A model generated the notes under the pieces. It was not told the origin of the DNA. It made no database searches and was given only the letters and a program-made list of their open reading frames with translations. 64,000 nucleotides of DNA from Terramyces sp. JEL0728 (Eukaryota > Chytridiomycota > Chytridiomycetes > Rhizophydiales > Terramycetaceae): positions 1-64,000 of the forward strand of contig JADIIU010000026.1 of NCBI GenBank assembly GCA_027603945.1. Reading direction: 5' to 3'. Below, in pieces: positions 55,492-64,000 of the stretch. The translations under genes were made by a program, and so were the position numbers. Numbering within the stretch: the stretch's first letter is position 1; the number at the start of each line of letters is the position of its first letter.

Positions 55492-56936
55492 TTATTTAGC
55501 CAGCCGTTTTGCTTCACTCGCCAATTCGGCACAAATATTCATTCCATCACTGCTAATGCCATACCCCTGACAGTTCCGTAGCAGTTTATATACACTAGGC
55601 AAACACTTCAAGTCTTTCTTGTCGCTATAATACAGACATTTTTGAATCAATAGTAAATCTGTACCAGAAACGTAATCTTTTAGTCTATTTAGGAGAGATA
55701 CTAGGTTTTCAAACTTTGATTTATCTTGCAGGTTCAAAATGGCCTGACGCAGTGATTGGTTCACTTTGCTCCAGTCACTGGGTTAACATATGTTACTTTA
55801 CAAGACCTTCTTCAAGAATGCTTTGAAACCCATCCAATTCTGACACGCTGTTCACCACCGACCGTGTACATTTGAGTAACTGCATGATGTTATTGATATT
55901 GCTTTCTTTGATCAATTTGCTGGTGGTTATTATTTGTGAGTTGAGGCTCTTTGTGCTTGATTCTATTTTTCCAATATCGAAATTGATTTTCGCATTCGAT
56001 ATGAGCGACAGTCTAGTCATATATCTTATTAGTACTATATACCTAGATACTCTATATATTTCGACCGACGCAAACAAAACGTTAAGAAAAGATTCGACAA
56101 TTGCGTCCTGTGGTTTTATATTTGACAGCAGGGTATACACTATCTCTGTGCATTCCTTTTCTTTAATAGATGGTGACAATTCTGCGGGTATCAAAGGATA
56201 GTTTGGCGCCGGTGGATCTCGTTAGTTTCTTGTTACCATTCTCTGCAAGGTAATTCCGCAGCTTCTTTATCCATACTTCCTGATCTTTTTCCTGCTCTGG
56301 TTGTAGATATTCCAACGGCGGCCATGTCAGTGGGTTGAAATCGATTTTAGTTGTAGAATTACCTATTTTAAATACATTCAGTTGATTCATATTCGCAAGA
56401 TATTTCGGCAGCATTTGTATTCTATTCCTCGATATCGATAGTACTTTTAAATTTATCAGGTTTCCAAATTCTGTTGGAAATTTCTTGATTTTGTTTTTCG
56501 AAATATCCAGAACTTCCAGTGATTGTAAATCGCCAAGCTATATTAATTCAGAGTACCGCTGAGGGAAACTCTCGCAGTGAATTTGACCGAAGATTTAAAT
56601 ATCGCAAGTTTACAAGAGCTTTCAATTCGATCGGCAACGAAAGAAGTCTATTATTATTGAGTCCAAGTCTTTTATTACAATCCTGTTACCTAAATGAAAA
56701 TGAAACTACCTTTCAAGCGTTACCAGTTTATTTATCTCTGGAGGCAAATGCACCAAATTCCTGTTCGCAAGGTTGAAATTTGTAGTTTTCTTATCACATT
56801 CCAGTTGAATTAAATCCAGTATGTCCAACTCTTCCGTATTTGAATTGTATGAGAATGACCTAAAGTGCTGTCGTGCTGGTGAAGTTGGCTGGAGTGAGTT
56901 TGTTCTTTGATGCATTCGCGAAAAATGAAACCGCAT
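55492..56936 (-). CDS. LRR protein, Sog2-like
   Basis: 448 residues after removal of a 41-nt intron (56669-56709) and three 19-nt introns. Residues ~35-170 are leucine-rich repeats: NFNLANRNLVHLPPEI, LGLNNNRLLSLPIEL, LNLRSNSLREFPSA, LEVLDISKNKIKKFPTEF and LKVLSISRNRIQMLPKYL. A capping segment (NPLTWPPLEYL...VWIKKLRNYLAE) resembles the region after the repeats in fungal Sog2 of the RAM/NDR-kinase network. The C-terminal ~260 residues are helical and unrecognised, shorter than the yeast Sog2 region. The first intron looks like two mini-introns placed back to back. A start at ATG 56936 or 56915 is possible. LRR assignment is firm; the Sog2 link is tentative. Confidence 0.75.
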
Positions 56937-57081
56937 TTCAAGGCTGTGGAGCACCAGTCTGTTATTGAGACTGCAGCGGTTATGATTTCAGCGGATGCAA
57001 GCTAAATTGTTTATTCCGTGTAGTGCTGGCTACATATTCGTAGCAGTCAGTGGTGGGAAAAAAGGAACAGAAGATACAACT

Positions 57082-57528
57082 TTATTGAATGAGCTTTTGA
57101 ATCGACCCTCTACGCATTTTCAAACTGCGGTCATACCAGCGGATATAATAAACCAAAAACATTCCAAGCAACTCCTGGCCCGTCAATATAATAATAATAA
57201 TCACTCTTTCAACTGTAAAAAAGTCTTGGAAATTAGCATCTGAAATAATATTTCTAAAGTATACTGCTTCTTGGTTGGCAAAGGCGGTGGAAAATGCAAT
57301 CCCAAGCACAATTCCCGCATTAGCAATCATCCCAATAGCAATCGCAAACGAGAGTATAATCAGTTGGTTAAAAAATGTGCAAACGACTCCAACTACACAA
57401 ATTGAAAGTTTTAGTATTGCAAGTGTCAATAGCGCTGTTTCATGTGGATTTGCGATAGTCGATCTGATTGCTGTGATTGAGACTAATGAAAAAATGGTAT
57501 ATAGGATTAGTTGGTGGTTCAATTTCAT
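57082..57528 (-). CDS. Small four-helix membrane protein, unrecognised
   Basis: Single exon, 148 residues from ATG 57528 (MKLNHQL). Four hydrophobic segments: ~5-26 (LILYTIFSLVSIT), 36-60 (LLTLAILKLSICVVGVVCTF), 62-90 (LIILSFAIAIGMIANAGIVLGIAF) and 112-136 (IIIIILTGQELLGMFLVYYI), then a short basic tail (KMRRGSIQKLIQ). A TATA box lies 23-32 nt upstream. It adjoins the 7TM-B cluster but does not share its motifs. No family recognised. Confidence 0.65.
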   Translation of the reverse strand: MKLNHQLILYTIFSLVSITAIRSTIANPHETALLTLAILKLSICVVGVVCTFFNQLIILSFAIAIGMIANAGIVLGIAFSTAFANQEAVYFRNIISDANFQDFFTVERVIIIIILTGQELLGMFLVYYIRWYDRSLKMRRGSIQKLIQ

Positions 57529-57550
57529 TAGTGAATCTGGCTTGGATGCT

Positions 57551-57560
57551 CTTTTATAAC
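57551..57560 (-). promoter_or_regulatory. TATA box of the four-helix membrane protein gene
   Basis: GTTATAAAAG in the gene's orientation, 23-32 nt before ATG 57528. Confidence 0.55.
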
Positions 57561-57654
57561 AATGGGCTTGCATTGAGCCTCAATGATGAAACTATGCGCA
57601 ATGGAAATGTTTATTCAATTGATAGAGTGCAAGTGTCCTGGAATCTTGGGGTTC

Positions 57655-58543
57655 TCATCCGAAGACCGTTTCAATCCTTTCAGCACCTCCGTGATTCCCT
57701 TTCTTTTTGACTTTGGATTTGGCTGACGAGTGCATCACATCCTTTTTTGCAAACAGCTCCAGCAAGATATAATATAACTTAAGAAACACTAGCACGTGGA
57801 TTGCCATTGGTTGGCACAATAGCACATCTAGTTTGAGGATCTCCAAGTGACTTTCAGGGTCGTCGTTGTCAATACTCGCGATATATGCAGCCACCCAACC
57901 GAAATACGAGACACCACAGATAAACAGTGCGAGGAACATCAGTGCGGATTTGCATTTAGCATTGATATACTCCAGCTGCCTCCTGTTTGACTTTCTTTTG
58001 GATATCTTGTAGATACCAGCAATCATTACCGAGAGATATATAATGTTGTAGATAACTTCCAGCGTTGCTGCAACGGGAGAACCCCACTTGTACCACATTG
58101 GCAAGAATCCTGGCTCTTCAGAGCTCGTAAACAGCAAATCTTTGCACGTTCTACCTATGTCAAATACAGTTACTTCCAGTGAAAAGTACGTATACGACAA
58201 ACACTGTAATTTTAGTACCATTCAGTCTGTTTTTTGTCAATACTGGAAATAGTGGTTGATAACACTGCACCAACTCGGTACCAACCATCACTGAAATCAT
58301 GGTGAACAACCAAACACACAAATTGATTAGCCACATTATGATATTACTCTCTACGGAAACTAATATAATTGCCAGTATATCAATGATTATGAATAGCGAG
58401 GCAAATATGATCATGAAATACTGCACCAAGTGATACTGGCGCGTGCCATTGAAATAAATGACTGTTACGATAAGAGCGACAAACAGCAATATTCCTATCG
58501 GGCAACATATATATACTAGCTGATTGATTTTTGAAGTATCCAT
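57655..58543 (-). CDS. Unrecognised 7TM protein, family B, member 1
   Basis: Two exons, 19-nt intron 58155-58173; 289 residues. First of six tandem same-strand family-B genes. It has the shared landmarks MWLINLCVWLF (TM3), ELVQCYQPLFP, CKDLLFTSSEE after the splice, KRKSNRRQLEYI and KLYYILLELFAKKDV. It is the most divergent member: TM1 starts MDTSKINQLVYIC without the usual (I/V)-D/N-S-A stretch, the TM5 entry is GFLPMWYKWGSP, and it is the only member with no RTGACGT motif upstream. The C-terminal tail is basic. Seven-TM topology is clear; function unknown. Confidence 0.8.
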
Positions 58544-58664
58544 CAGAGTTTGAAATCAAGCTTTTTCTATGAACAATCAGAATTGTACTTTGAACAATGC
58601 TGCTGGGACTATTACAAGAACTTTGCTACATTATTTTTTGAATATCATGTCGCAAGGCAGGTGC

Positions 58665-59575
58665 TTATTTATTAACGATAGTAGCCATTTTAGTATTAGA
58701 ATCTTCACAAGCGACTAGCTTGCCTACCGAGTTGGTGGTGGACCAAATTTCTTTCTTTGCAAATATTTCCAAAAGCAGGTAGTACAGCTTTAGGTAGATG
58801 AAAATCATAAGCGCCATTGGCTGAAGCAGCAATATATCTAGTTTCAAGACGAATCGATGGATGAAGGGATCTTCACGATCTAATTGTGCTACCAGAATTG
58901 CGACTCCGCCCATGTACAGCACCAATAAAGCAAACACAATCAAGAACATGTTTCCTAGCGAATATTTTGCCTTGATAAACTCTATCTGTCTACTGCTCGA
59001 TTTCTTGCTTGAGAACCTGTATATCCCCCAAAACATGAAAATCAACGACCCAATATTGAAAATGACTTGCGCAACAGACAGTACCGGGTTTCCATACCTG
59101 TTCCAGACTGCAAAAAAGTTGTTTTGTTGAATGCTCGTGTAGAGCAAGTCCTTCACAGCCCTACCTAAAATTAGCTGATCTTACATCCATTCGCAAGCAT
59201 ATAAATTGTAACGACGAGAAATTTCAATAGCCGCATCCGGGAGTTTGTCAGTGACGGGAATAGCGGTTGGTACAATTGGATTAATTCGCATGCTATCAAT
59301 AAACATATCAATGTGAATAACCAAATAATAAAGTTGATCATCCACATAACCACGGTGCTATTAGCAGTCACCAGTGCAATTGTAAGTGTGTTGTTGATAA
59401 TCTGTAATCCAATTACTGTGAATGTGTAGTAGTGCATCAACAGAATCTTACGCGATCCATTCTGTCGAATAATGAAGTAGAAATCCAAAAGGTAAAATAT
59501 AATTCCTATTGGGCAAATTATATATATTAGTTGGTTCAGTAGTGAATCTGCGGCACTGTCTATAATGAATACCAT
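58665..59575 (-). CDS. Unrecognised 7TM protein, family B, member 2
   Basis: Two exons, 20-nt intron 59165-59184; 296 residues. Motifs: MVFIIDSAADSLLNQLIYI at the start, MWMINFIIWLF, ELIQLYQPLFPSLT, the splice-restored NGCRAVKDLLYTSIQQ, NRYGNPVLS, KSSSRQIEFIKAKY, HRFVLKLDILLLQPMALMIF and KLYYLLLEIFAKKEIW. The CRE-like motif 59593-59600 precedes it by 17 nt. The short cytosolic tail is variable compared with other members, whereas TM5-TM7 are the most conserved part. Confidence 0.8.
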
Positions 59576-59592
59576 TGAGTGAAAAGTTAAAA

Positions 59593-59600
59593 GACGTCAT
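59593..59600 (-). promoter_or_regulatory. CRE-like ATGACGTC before 7TM-B member 2
   Basis: ATGACGTC in the gene's orientation, ending 17 nt before ATG 59575. Confidence 0.55.
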
Positions 59601-59620
59601 AGCAGTTGATTACACTAGCT

Positions 59621-60543
59621 TTAAACTTTGCTGATGTTTAATGGAACCTTTTGGGTATCGCTGCGATGATCTGCTTTGTCCAAACTATGACTCTTTGATG
59701 TGTTTGCAGACCAAATCTCCTTTTTGGCAAAGATTTCGAGCAAGAGGTAGTACAACTTTACGTATATGAAAATCATTAACGCAATTGGTTGGAGTAGCAC
59801 TATATCCAACTTTAGCACAAATATATGGATAAATTGGTCGTCTGAATCCAATCGCGCAATAATAAACGTGAGTGCTCCCACGTACACAGTCAACAGCGAA
59901 TAAACCACCAAATACATAATTGCTGAAGAATATTTGGCATTAATAAACTCTTGCTGTTTCTTATTTGATTTCTTTAAGGAGATTCTATGTATCCCAACAA
60001 ACATTGTAACTATATATCCTATCAGGAATATGGTTTCTGAAACTGACAAGATTGGATTTCCGTATCTGTTCCAAATAGCAAAGAAATTATCCTGCTGTAT
60101 AGAAGTGTACAATAAATTTTTGAATATTCTGCCTAGGATTAGCTATATTTACATCCATTCGTTAGTAGATATATAACGACTATGGAATACTTTAGCATGT
60201 ACATTCGCGAGTCAGTCAAGGAGGGAAATAGCGGCTGGTAGCAGTGGATTAGTTCACTGCCTATCAGCAATGCCAATAATGTAAAAATCCAAATATTCAA
60301 ATTAATCACCCACATAATAGTACTGCTAGGGATGGTTACTAACACCATAACGAGTATATTGTTGAGTATTTGTGATGCAACTACAGCTATAGTGTAGTAA
60401 TGGATCTGTAATACGTTCCTATTGCCGTTCAGTCGTATTATCAATGCAATGTCCAGTAGATTAAAGAGTACTCCAATGGGGCTTACAATGTATATCAGAT
60501 TGTTTAGAACAGCATCTGCGGATGCGTTAATAACGATTGACAT
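59621..60543 (-). CDS. Unrecognised 7TM protein, family B, member 3
   Basis: Two exons, 20-nt intron 60133-60152; 300 residues. ATG 60543 (MSIVINASADAVLNNL) is chosen over the in-frame upstream ATG because it aligns with the paralogues and because the CRE-like motif lies 16 nt before it, inside the longer frame. Motifs: MWVINLNIWIF, ELIHCYQPLFPSLT, NGCRIFKNLLYTSIQQ, NRYGNPILS, KKSNKKQQEFINAKY, FVLKLDIVLLQPIALMIF, KLYYLLLEIFAKKEIW. Confidence 0.8.
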
Positions 60544-60559
60544 TTGGAAAAGAGAAACA

Positions 60560-60567
60560 GACGTCAT
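60560..60567 (-). promoter_or_regulatory. CRE-like ATGACGTC before 7TM-B member 3
   Basis: ATGACGTC in the gene's orientation, ending 16 nt before ATG 60543 and followed by a pyrimidine-rich stretch. Confidence 0.55.
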
Positions 60568-60869
60568 TCTTGGACGACGATACACTATCCAACAAATATT
60601 GCCTTATGGACTCAAATCAGTTGTGATGGCTCATTTTGGGATGCGGCAAATCTTATTACACGATTTTTAACTGTTGTTTCTGGATCTCTTGTAGCGCAAT
60701 TAGATAGCTATGAAGATTGAGCTAGATCACTTTACCATTGAGTGCGCTCAGTCGAGTAGGCGGTTCTCTTTACCATTGAATACTCAATTTTCAATTAATA
60801 TCAACAGTGGCATTTAACTCGAGTTGGATAGTGTGAGAGGCAACATGAAAAATAGTAGAATAACTATAT
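60568..60869. other. Intergenic region between family-B members 3 and 4
   Basis: About 300 nt, the longest gap in the cluster. Contains CTTTACCATTGA twice, ~40 nt apart (near 60730 and 60770). No gene seen. Confidence 0.5.
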
Positions 60870-61760
60870 TTATCCATTGACTTTTGGCAAATGCAACGTG
60901 CGGTCAATATTGTCGTTATTGGTAATTTGCAAATCCGAATTTGATATCCACACATCCTTCTTTGCAAAAATCTCCAGTACCAGGTAGAACAGTTTCACAT
61001 ACACAAAGGTATATAATGAAATCGGCTGCAAAAGAAGAATATCCAACTTTAGTACAAATGTGTGAATGAATTGGTCGTTGGAATCAAGCTGAGCAACAAA
61101 CACAGTAACTGCACATAGGTATAGTATCAATAGGGCGTACAAACAAAGGTAGACTATTGCGCGATTATATCTAACGGTAATAAATTCCAGCTGCTTCTGG
61201 TTGCACTTTTTAATTGATATTTTGTACACTCCAAAAACCATAATTACGAAATATCCGATATTGAATACAATTTCCATAGCAACAAGGATCGGGTTTCCGT
61301 ATTTGTTCCAAGTAGCCAAGAAATTACCCTGTTGGATACTGGTATAGAGTAAGTCTTTGAATGCCCGGTATCCATTTGACAAGAGATACACGGAAATGAG
61401 GAGTATCTTTATCAGGTTCATTCTAGTGGTTGTGAGTGAAGGGAATAGCGGCTGGTAGCACTGAATCAGCTCAATGCCAATCAGCAATCCCAAGAGAACA
61501 AGTAACCAAATATTCAAATTAATCGCCCACATTATAATCGAATTTGGATTTGCAACAAGCACAATGGCGAGAACATTGTTGATTATTTGTAGTGTTATTG
61601 CAGCGATGGAGTAGTAGTGAATGAAAAGTATTCTCCGATTACCGTTAGCCTGTAGTATTACTGCTAAAACATACAGGTAAAACAATATTACGGCCGGACA
61701 GGATATATATAATAGTTGGTTGATTAGATTGTTGGCTGAGGTGTTGATTTCGAAAATCAT
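60870..61760 (-). CDS. Unrecognised 7TM protein, family B, member 4 (intronless)
   Basis: 296 residues in one uninterrupted frame. Same topology and motifs: MIFEINTSANNLINQLLYI, MWAINLNIWLL, ELIQCYQPLFPSLT, LSNGYRAFKDLLYTSIQQ, NKYGNPIL, FVLKLDILLLQPISLYTF, KLFYLVLEIFAKKDVW. At the codon where every other family-B gene has its mini-intron (after S/T-N-G) the coding sequence runs straight through (GGG/TAC... reading G-Y-R-A-F-K) with no inserted or lost residue, so the intron has been removed precisely. A CRE-like motif lies 9 nt before the ATG. Confidence 0.82.
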   Translation of the reverse strand: MIFEINTSANNLINQLLYISCPAVILFYLYVLAVILQANGNRRILFIHYYSIAAITLQIINNVLAIVLVANPNSIIMWAINLNIWLLVLLGLLIGIELIQCYQPLFPSLTTTRMNLIKILLISVYLLSNGYRAFKDLLYTSIQQGNFLATWNKYGNPILVAMEIVFNIGYFVIMVFGVYKISIKKCNQKQLEFITVRYNRAIVYLCLYALLILYLCAVTVFVAQLDSNDQFIHTFVLKLDILLLQPISLYTFVYVKLFYLVLEIFAKKDVWISNSDLQITNNDNIDRTLHLPKVNG

Positions 61761-61769
61761 TTGCGAAAA

Positions 61770-61776
61770 ACGTCAC
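61770..61776 (-). promoter_or_regulatory. CRE-like GTGACGT before 7TM-B member 4
   Basis: GTGACGT in the gene's orientation, ending 9 nt before ATG 61760. Confidence 0.5.
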
Positions 61777-61826
61777 TGAAGATAAAAGCTCTTTGAACTG
61801 ATTTAGGAGCATTCCTACTATAAAGT

Positions 61827-62732
61827 CTATGTTAACAGTGCCGTGTCTGCGGTTTTAAGGGTTTCTGGCAAAATCTGGTTTGCATTCACTATGCCTGGCC
61901 TTACATCTTTCTTTGCAAAAATCTCCAACAACAAATAATATAATTTGATGTAAACAAACGCCATTAATGCAAACGGCTGCAATAGAAGGATGTCCAACTT
62001 TAAGACAAATATATGAGTGAAGGGCTCATCGTTATCCAATCGTGATATTGAAAAAGTAAGGACGCCAAAGTAAACAACCAGAAAAGCATACAAGCACAAA
62101 TAGAATGTCGCTGTAGCATACTTGGCCTTTATATACGCCAATTGCTGCTGATTGGATTTGCGCTTGGACCATTTGTATATCCCAACAAACATGAGAACCA
62201 AATAGCCAATGTTGAATGCAACTTCCAGGATTGCCAATACCGTGTTTCCGTACTTGTACCAAATGGAATATACGCTGGTTTGCTGCGAGCTGGTAAATAA
62301 CAAATCTTTAAATGCTCTTTCTTTGTTTAGTTTCCACTTACCCCAATTGGTGATTAGATACACTATCACTATTGACATCTTGAGACAGCGCATTTTAGTA
62401 TCCGTCAAGCTCGGAAATAGCGGTTTATAACAGTGAATCAGCTCACAAGCCAGCATAAATGAGAGCAATGTGAATACCCAAACGAAAAAATTTACCAACC
62501 ACATCACAATAAAAGCCGGATTGTGGATTAGAACTATTGTAAGAATATTGATTATTATTTGTAGTGCCGCCAGTGCAATCATATAGTAGTGCATCTTTAG
62601 GAATTTACGCGTCCCATTCAGCCGTATGATTGTCAGAATATCCAAAATATATAAAAATATCCCGAATGAACAGAATATATACACTAACAGATTGAGTGTG
62701 CTGTCGGTATAACTGTCGATGATCAATTGCAT
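61827..62732 (-). CDS. Unrecognised 7TM protein, family B, member 5
   Basis: The frame is open for 301 residues, but it contains a stopless 21-nt intron at 62321-62341 (GTAAGTGG...CTAAACAAAG) at the conserved intron site. Spliced, the protein is 294 residues and reads TNWERAFKDLLF, aligning without a gap to the paralogues; unspliced it carries seven extra residues. Other motifs: MQLIIDSYTDSTLNLLVYI, MWLVNFFVWVF, ELIHCYKPLFPSLT, WYKYGNTVLA, KRKSNQQQLAYIKAKY, FVLKLDILLLQPFALMAF, KLYYLLLEIFAKKDV. A full palindromic CRE (TGACGTCA) lies 13 nt before the ATG. Confidence 0.82.
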   Translation of the reverse strand: MQLIIDSYTDSTLNLLVYIFCSFGIFLYILDILTIIRLNGTRKFLKMHYYMIALAALQIIINILTIVLIHNPAFIVMWLVNFFVWVFTLLSFMLACELIHCYKPLFPSLTDTKMRCLKMSIVIVYLITNWGKWKLNKERAFKDLLFTSSQQTSVYSIWYKYGNTVLAILEVAFNIGYLVLMFVGIYKWSKRKSNQQQLAYIKAKYATATFYLCLYAFLVVYFGVLTFSISRLDNDEPFTHIFVLKLDILLLQPFALMAFVYIKLYYLLLEIFAKKDVRPGIVNANQILPETLKTADTALLT

Positions 62733-62745
62733 GGAAAGTGAAAGT

Positions 62746-62753
62746 TGACGTCA
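62746..62753 (-). promoter_or_regulatory. Palindromic CRE TGACGTCA before 7TM-B member 5
   Basis: Perfect TGACGTCA, 13 nt before ATG 62732; the best match to the ATF/CREB bZIP consensus in the window. Confidence 0.62.
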
Positions 62754-62838
62754 CAGCAAGTAAAAATATCCAAATCTATGATTTTTGAGATGCGCATCAC
62801 CGATAAACATGCCATATTTGAATGTTTTTTATTTGAGG

Positions 62839-63737
62839 TTACTGTGGAGCCAAAATCAGGGTATGGCTGGTGCCATTTGCAATTGATTTTGATTTGGAGT
62901 CGTTGGTGACTTGTCTCTTTGCAAAAATTTCGAGTAGTAAATAATACAGCTTCAAGTACAGCAATCCAAGTATGACAAACGGCTGCAACAATAAAACGTT
63001 TAGTTTGAGAACAAACACGTGTATGAACGGATCTGCAGTATCGATGCGAGAAATCAGCACTGTGACACCTCCAAAGTACACCACAAATAAAACATATACA
63101 ACCAGGTATACATTAGCCCTGGCGTACTTTGATTTGATAAACTCCAGCTCTGCACGATTGGATTTCCTCCTTGAGATCTTGTAAATCCCATAAAACATTA
63201 TAATCAAGTAGCTGCTATTCAGAATTAATTGCACCAGCGAAAATACAGGACTTCCGTACATGTACCAAATTGAAAAAAAGTTGTCTTGTTGCGAGCTGGT
63301 GTACAGCAAATCCTTGACAGCGCGAACTATTGTGAATATGATTTACATCCATTGGACAATAAAAACACTGCAACGATCAGACATTTTAGCATAAACATCC
63401 TTGTATCAGACAAAGACACGAATAGCGGCTGGAAGCAATGGATTAATTCACTGCCTAGCAGCAACGCGATTAGATTGAACAACCAGACGTGCAAATTAAT
63501 CAACCACATGATAATACTGCTTTTTACTGACACCAAAACAATCGCCAGCAAGTTGATCATAATATGAATAATTGGCACTCCAACCATAAAATAGTGTATC
63601 TTTAACAATTTCCTTGTTCCTTTGAGATTCAATATCGACCAAATTGTATAACTATAACCCAGGATTCCTATTGAACATATAGCGTACACAAGCTGATTTA
63701 GTAGTTCATTTGTCGATGCATTTATTTGCAATGCCAT
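62839..63737 (-). CDS. Unrecognised 7TM protein, family B, member 6
   Basis: Two exons, 20-nt intron 63327-63346; 292 residues. Motifs: MALQINASTNELLNQLVYA, MWLINLHVWLF, ELIHCFQPLFVSLS, NGFRAVKDLLYTSSQQ, WYMYGSPVFS, RRKSNRAELEFIKSKY, FVLKLNVLLLQPFVILGL, KLYYLLLEIFAKRQV. The TM1 region has a tighter Gly/Tyr content than other members. A CRE-like motif lies 11 nt before the ATG. More members may follow beyond the window edge. Confidence 0.8.
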
Positions 63738-63748
63738 GAAAAAATGTA

Positions 63749-63756
63749 AACGTCAT
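63749..63756 (-). promoter_or_regulatory. CRE-like ATGACGTT before 7TM-B member 6
   Basis: ATGACGTT in the gene's orientation, ending 11 nt before ATG 63737. Confidence 0.5.
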
Positions 63757-64000
63757 TCGATTATTGTTTTTTAAAATTCCTATCCCTGTTTTATCTCTAT
63801 TTTGTTTATAGCGGAATCAAGATCGCCTTAGACAATAGCAAACCTTTTTTATCATTGCGCTAGCATTGAGGCATTTGTGGACATTCAACGCGATGCACGA
63901 GTTACAGGATCAAATTAGACAATACACGCGACTAAATAGCACACATCATAAATTCAGAGTAATTTATTGATAGCAATGGCAATGATAATAACCAAGATAT
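63757..64000. other. Window edge, upstream of member 6
   Basis: About 240 nt of AT-rich DNA with no recognised gene. The last bases could belong to another gene's 3' end. Confidence 0.4.

Noticed and set aside
1..64000. Bacterial operon, CRISPR array, prophage or transposon
   Set aside because: Spliceosomal introns, TATA boxes and eukaryotic protein families dominate; no transposase, integrase, LTR or regularly spaced repeat was seen.

Overview
This is nuclear DNA of a compact eukaryotic genome, most likely an early-diverging, zoosporic-type fungus or a close relative. The case for a fungus rests on a Str2-type cystathionine gamma-synthase, a Nvj2-type SMP lipid-transfer protein, a Sog2-like LRR protein and a Pumilio protein. 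The case for an early-diverging lineage rests on a PAS-guanylyl cyclase, a tropomodulin-like protein and an LKB1-like kinase. I cannot name the species. The overriding feature is the introns: about 75 can be placed, and apart from one 41-nt case they are 19-23 nt long, GT...AG, with a TAAY-like branch motif a few bases before the AG. Every multi-exon model below was accepted only because removing these mini-introns restores one frame of whole codons and, where a family is known, its conserved motifs.

Layout. 1-7478: maltose-type O-acetyltransferase, tropomodulin-like LRR protein, CPD photolyase and P4-ATPase flippase, all on the minus strand. 7489-44267: an 18.4-kb tandem duplication (unit 1, 7489-25886; unit 2, 25887-44267). 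Each unit carries the same eleven genes: a PAN-like single-pass surface protein, a family-B 7TM protein, a small secreted Cys-rich protein, a charged repeat-motif protein, an Nvj2/TEX2-like protein, two TetX-like flavin monooxygenases, cystathionine gamma-synthase, a PAS-guanylyl cyclase and two family-A 7TM proteins. The copies differ by scattered substitutions and small indels. 44355-45214: a third, unduplicated family-A 7TM gene. 45336-57528: a giant coiled-coil protein, an LKB1-like kinase, a Pumilio protein, a Sog2-like LRR protein and a small four-helix membrane protein. 57655-63737: six tandem family-B 7TM genes; the window ends in what looks like their continuing upstream region.

Themes. 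There are thirteen unrecognised 7TM genes in 64 kb (eight family B, five family A). Seven of the eight family-B genes have an RTGACGT (CRE/ATF-like) motif 9-17 nt before the ATG, in the same orientation, which suggests one shared transcriptional switch. Together with a PAS-guanylyl cyclase and a PAN-like receptor-shaped protein, the window is rich in candidate sensory genes; that functional link is inference. Other genes have TATA boxes only about 22-38 nt before the ATG, implying extremely short leaders. No tRNA, rRNA, transposon or CRISPR array was recognised.
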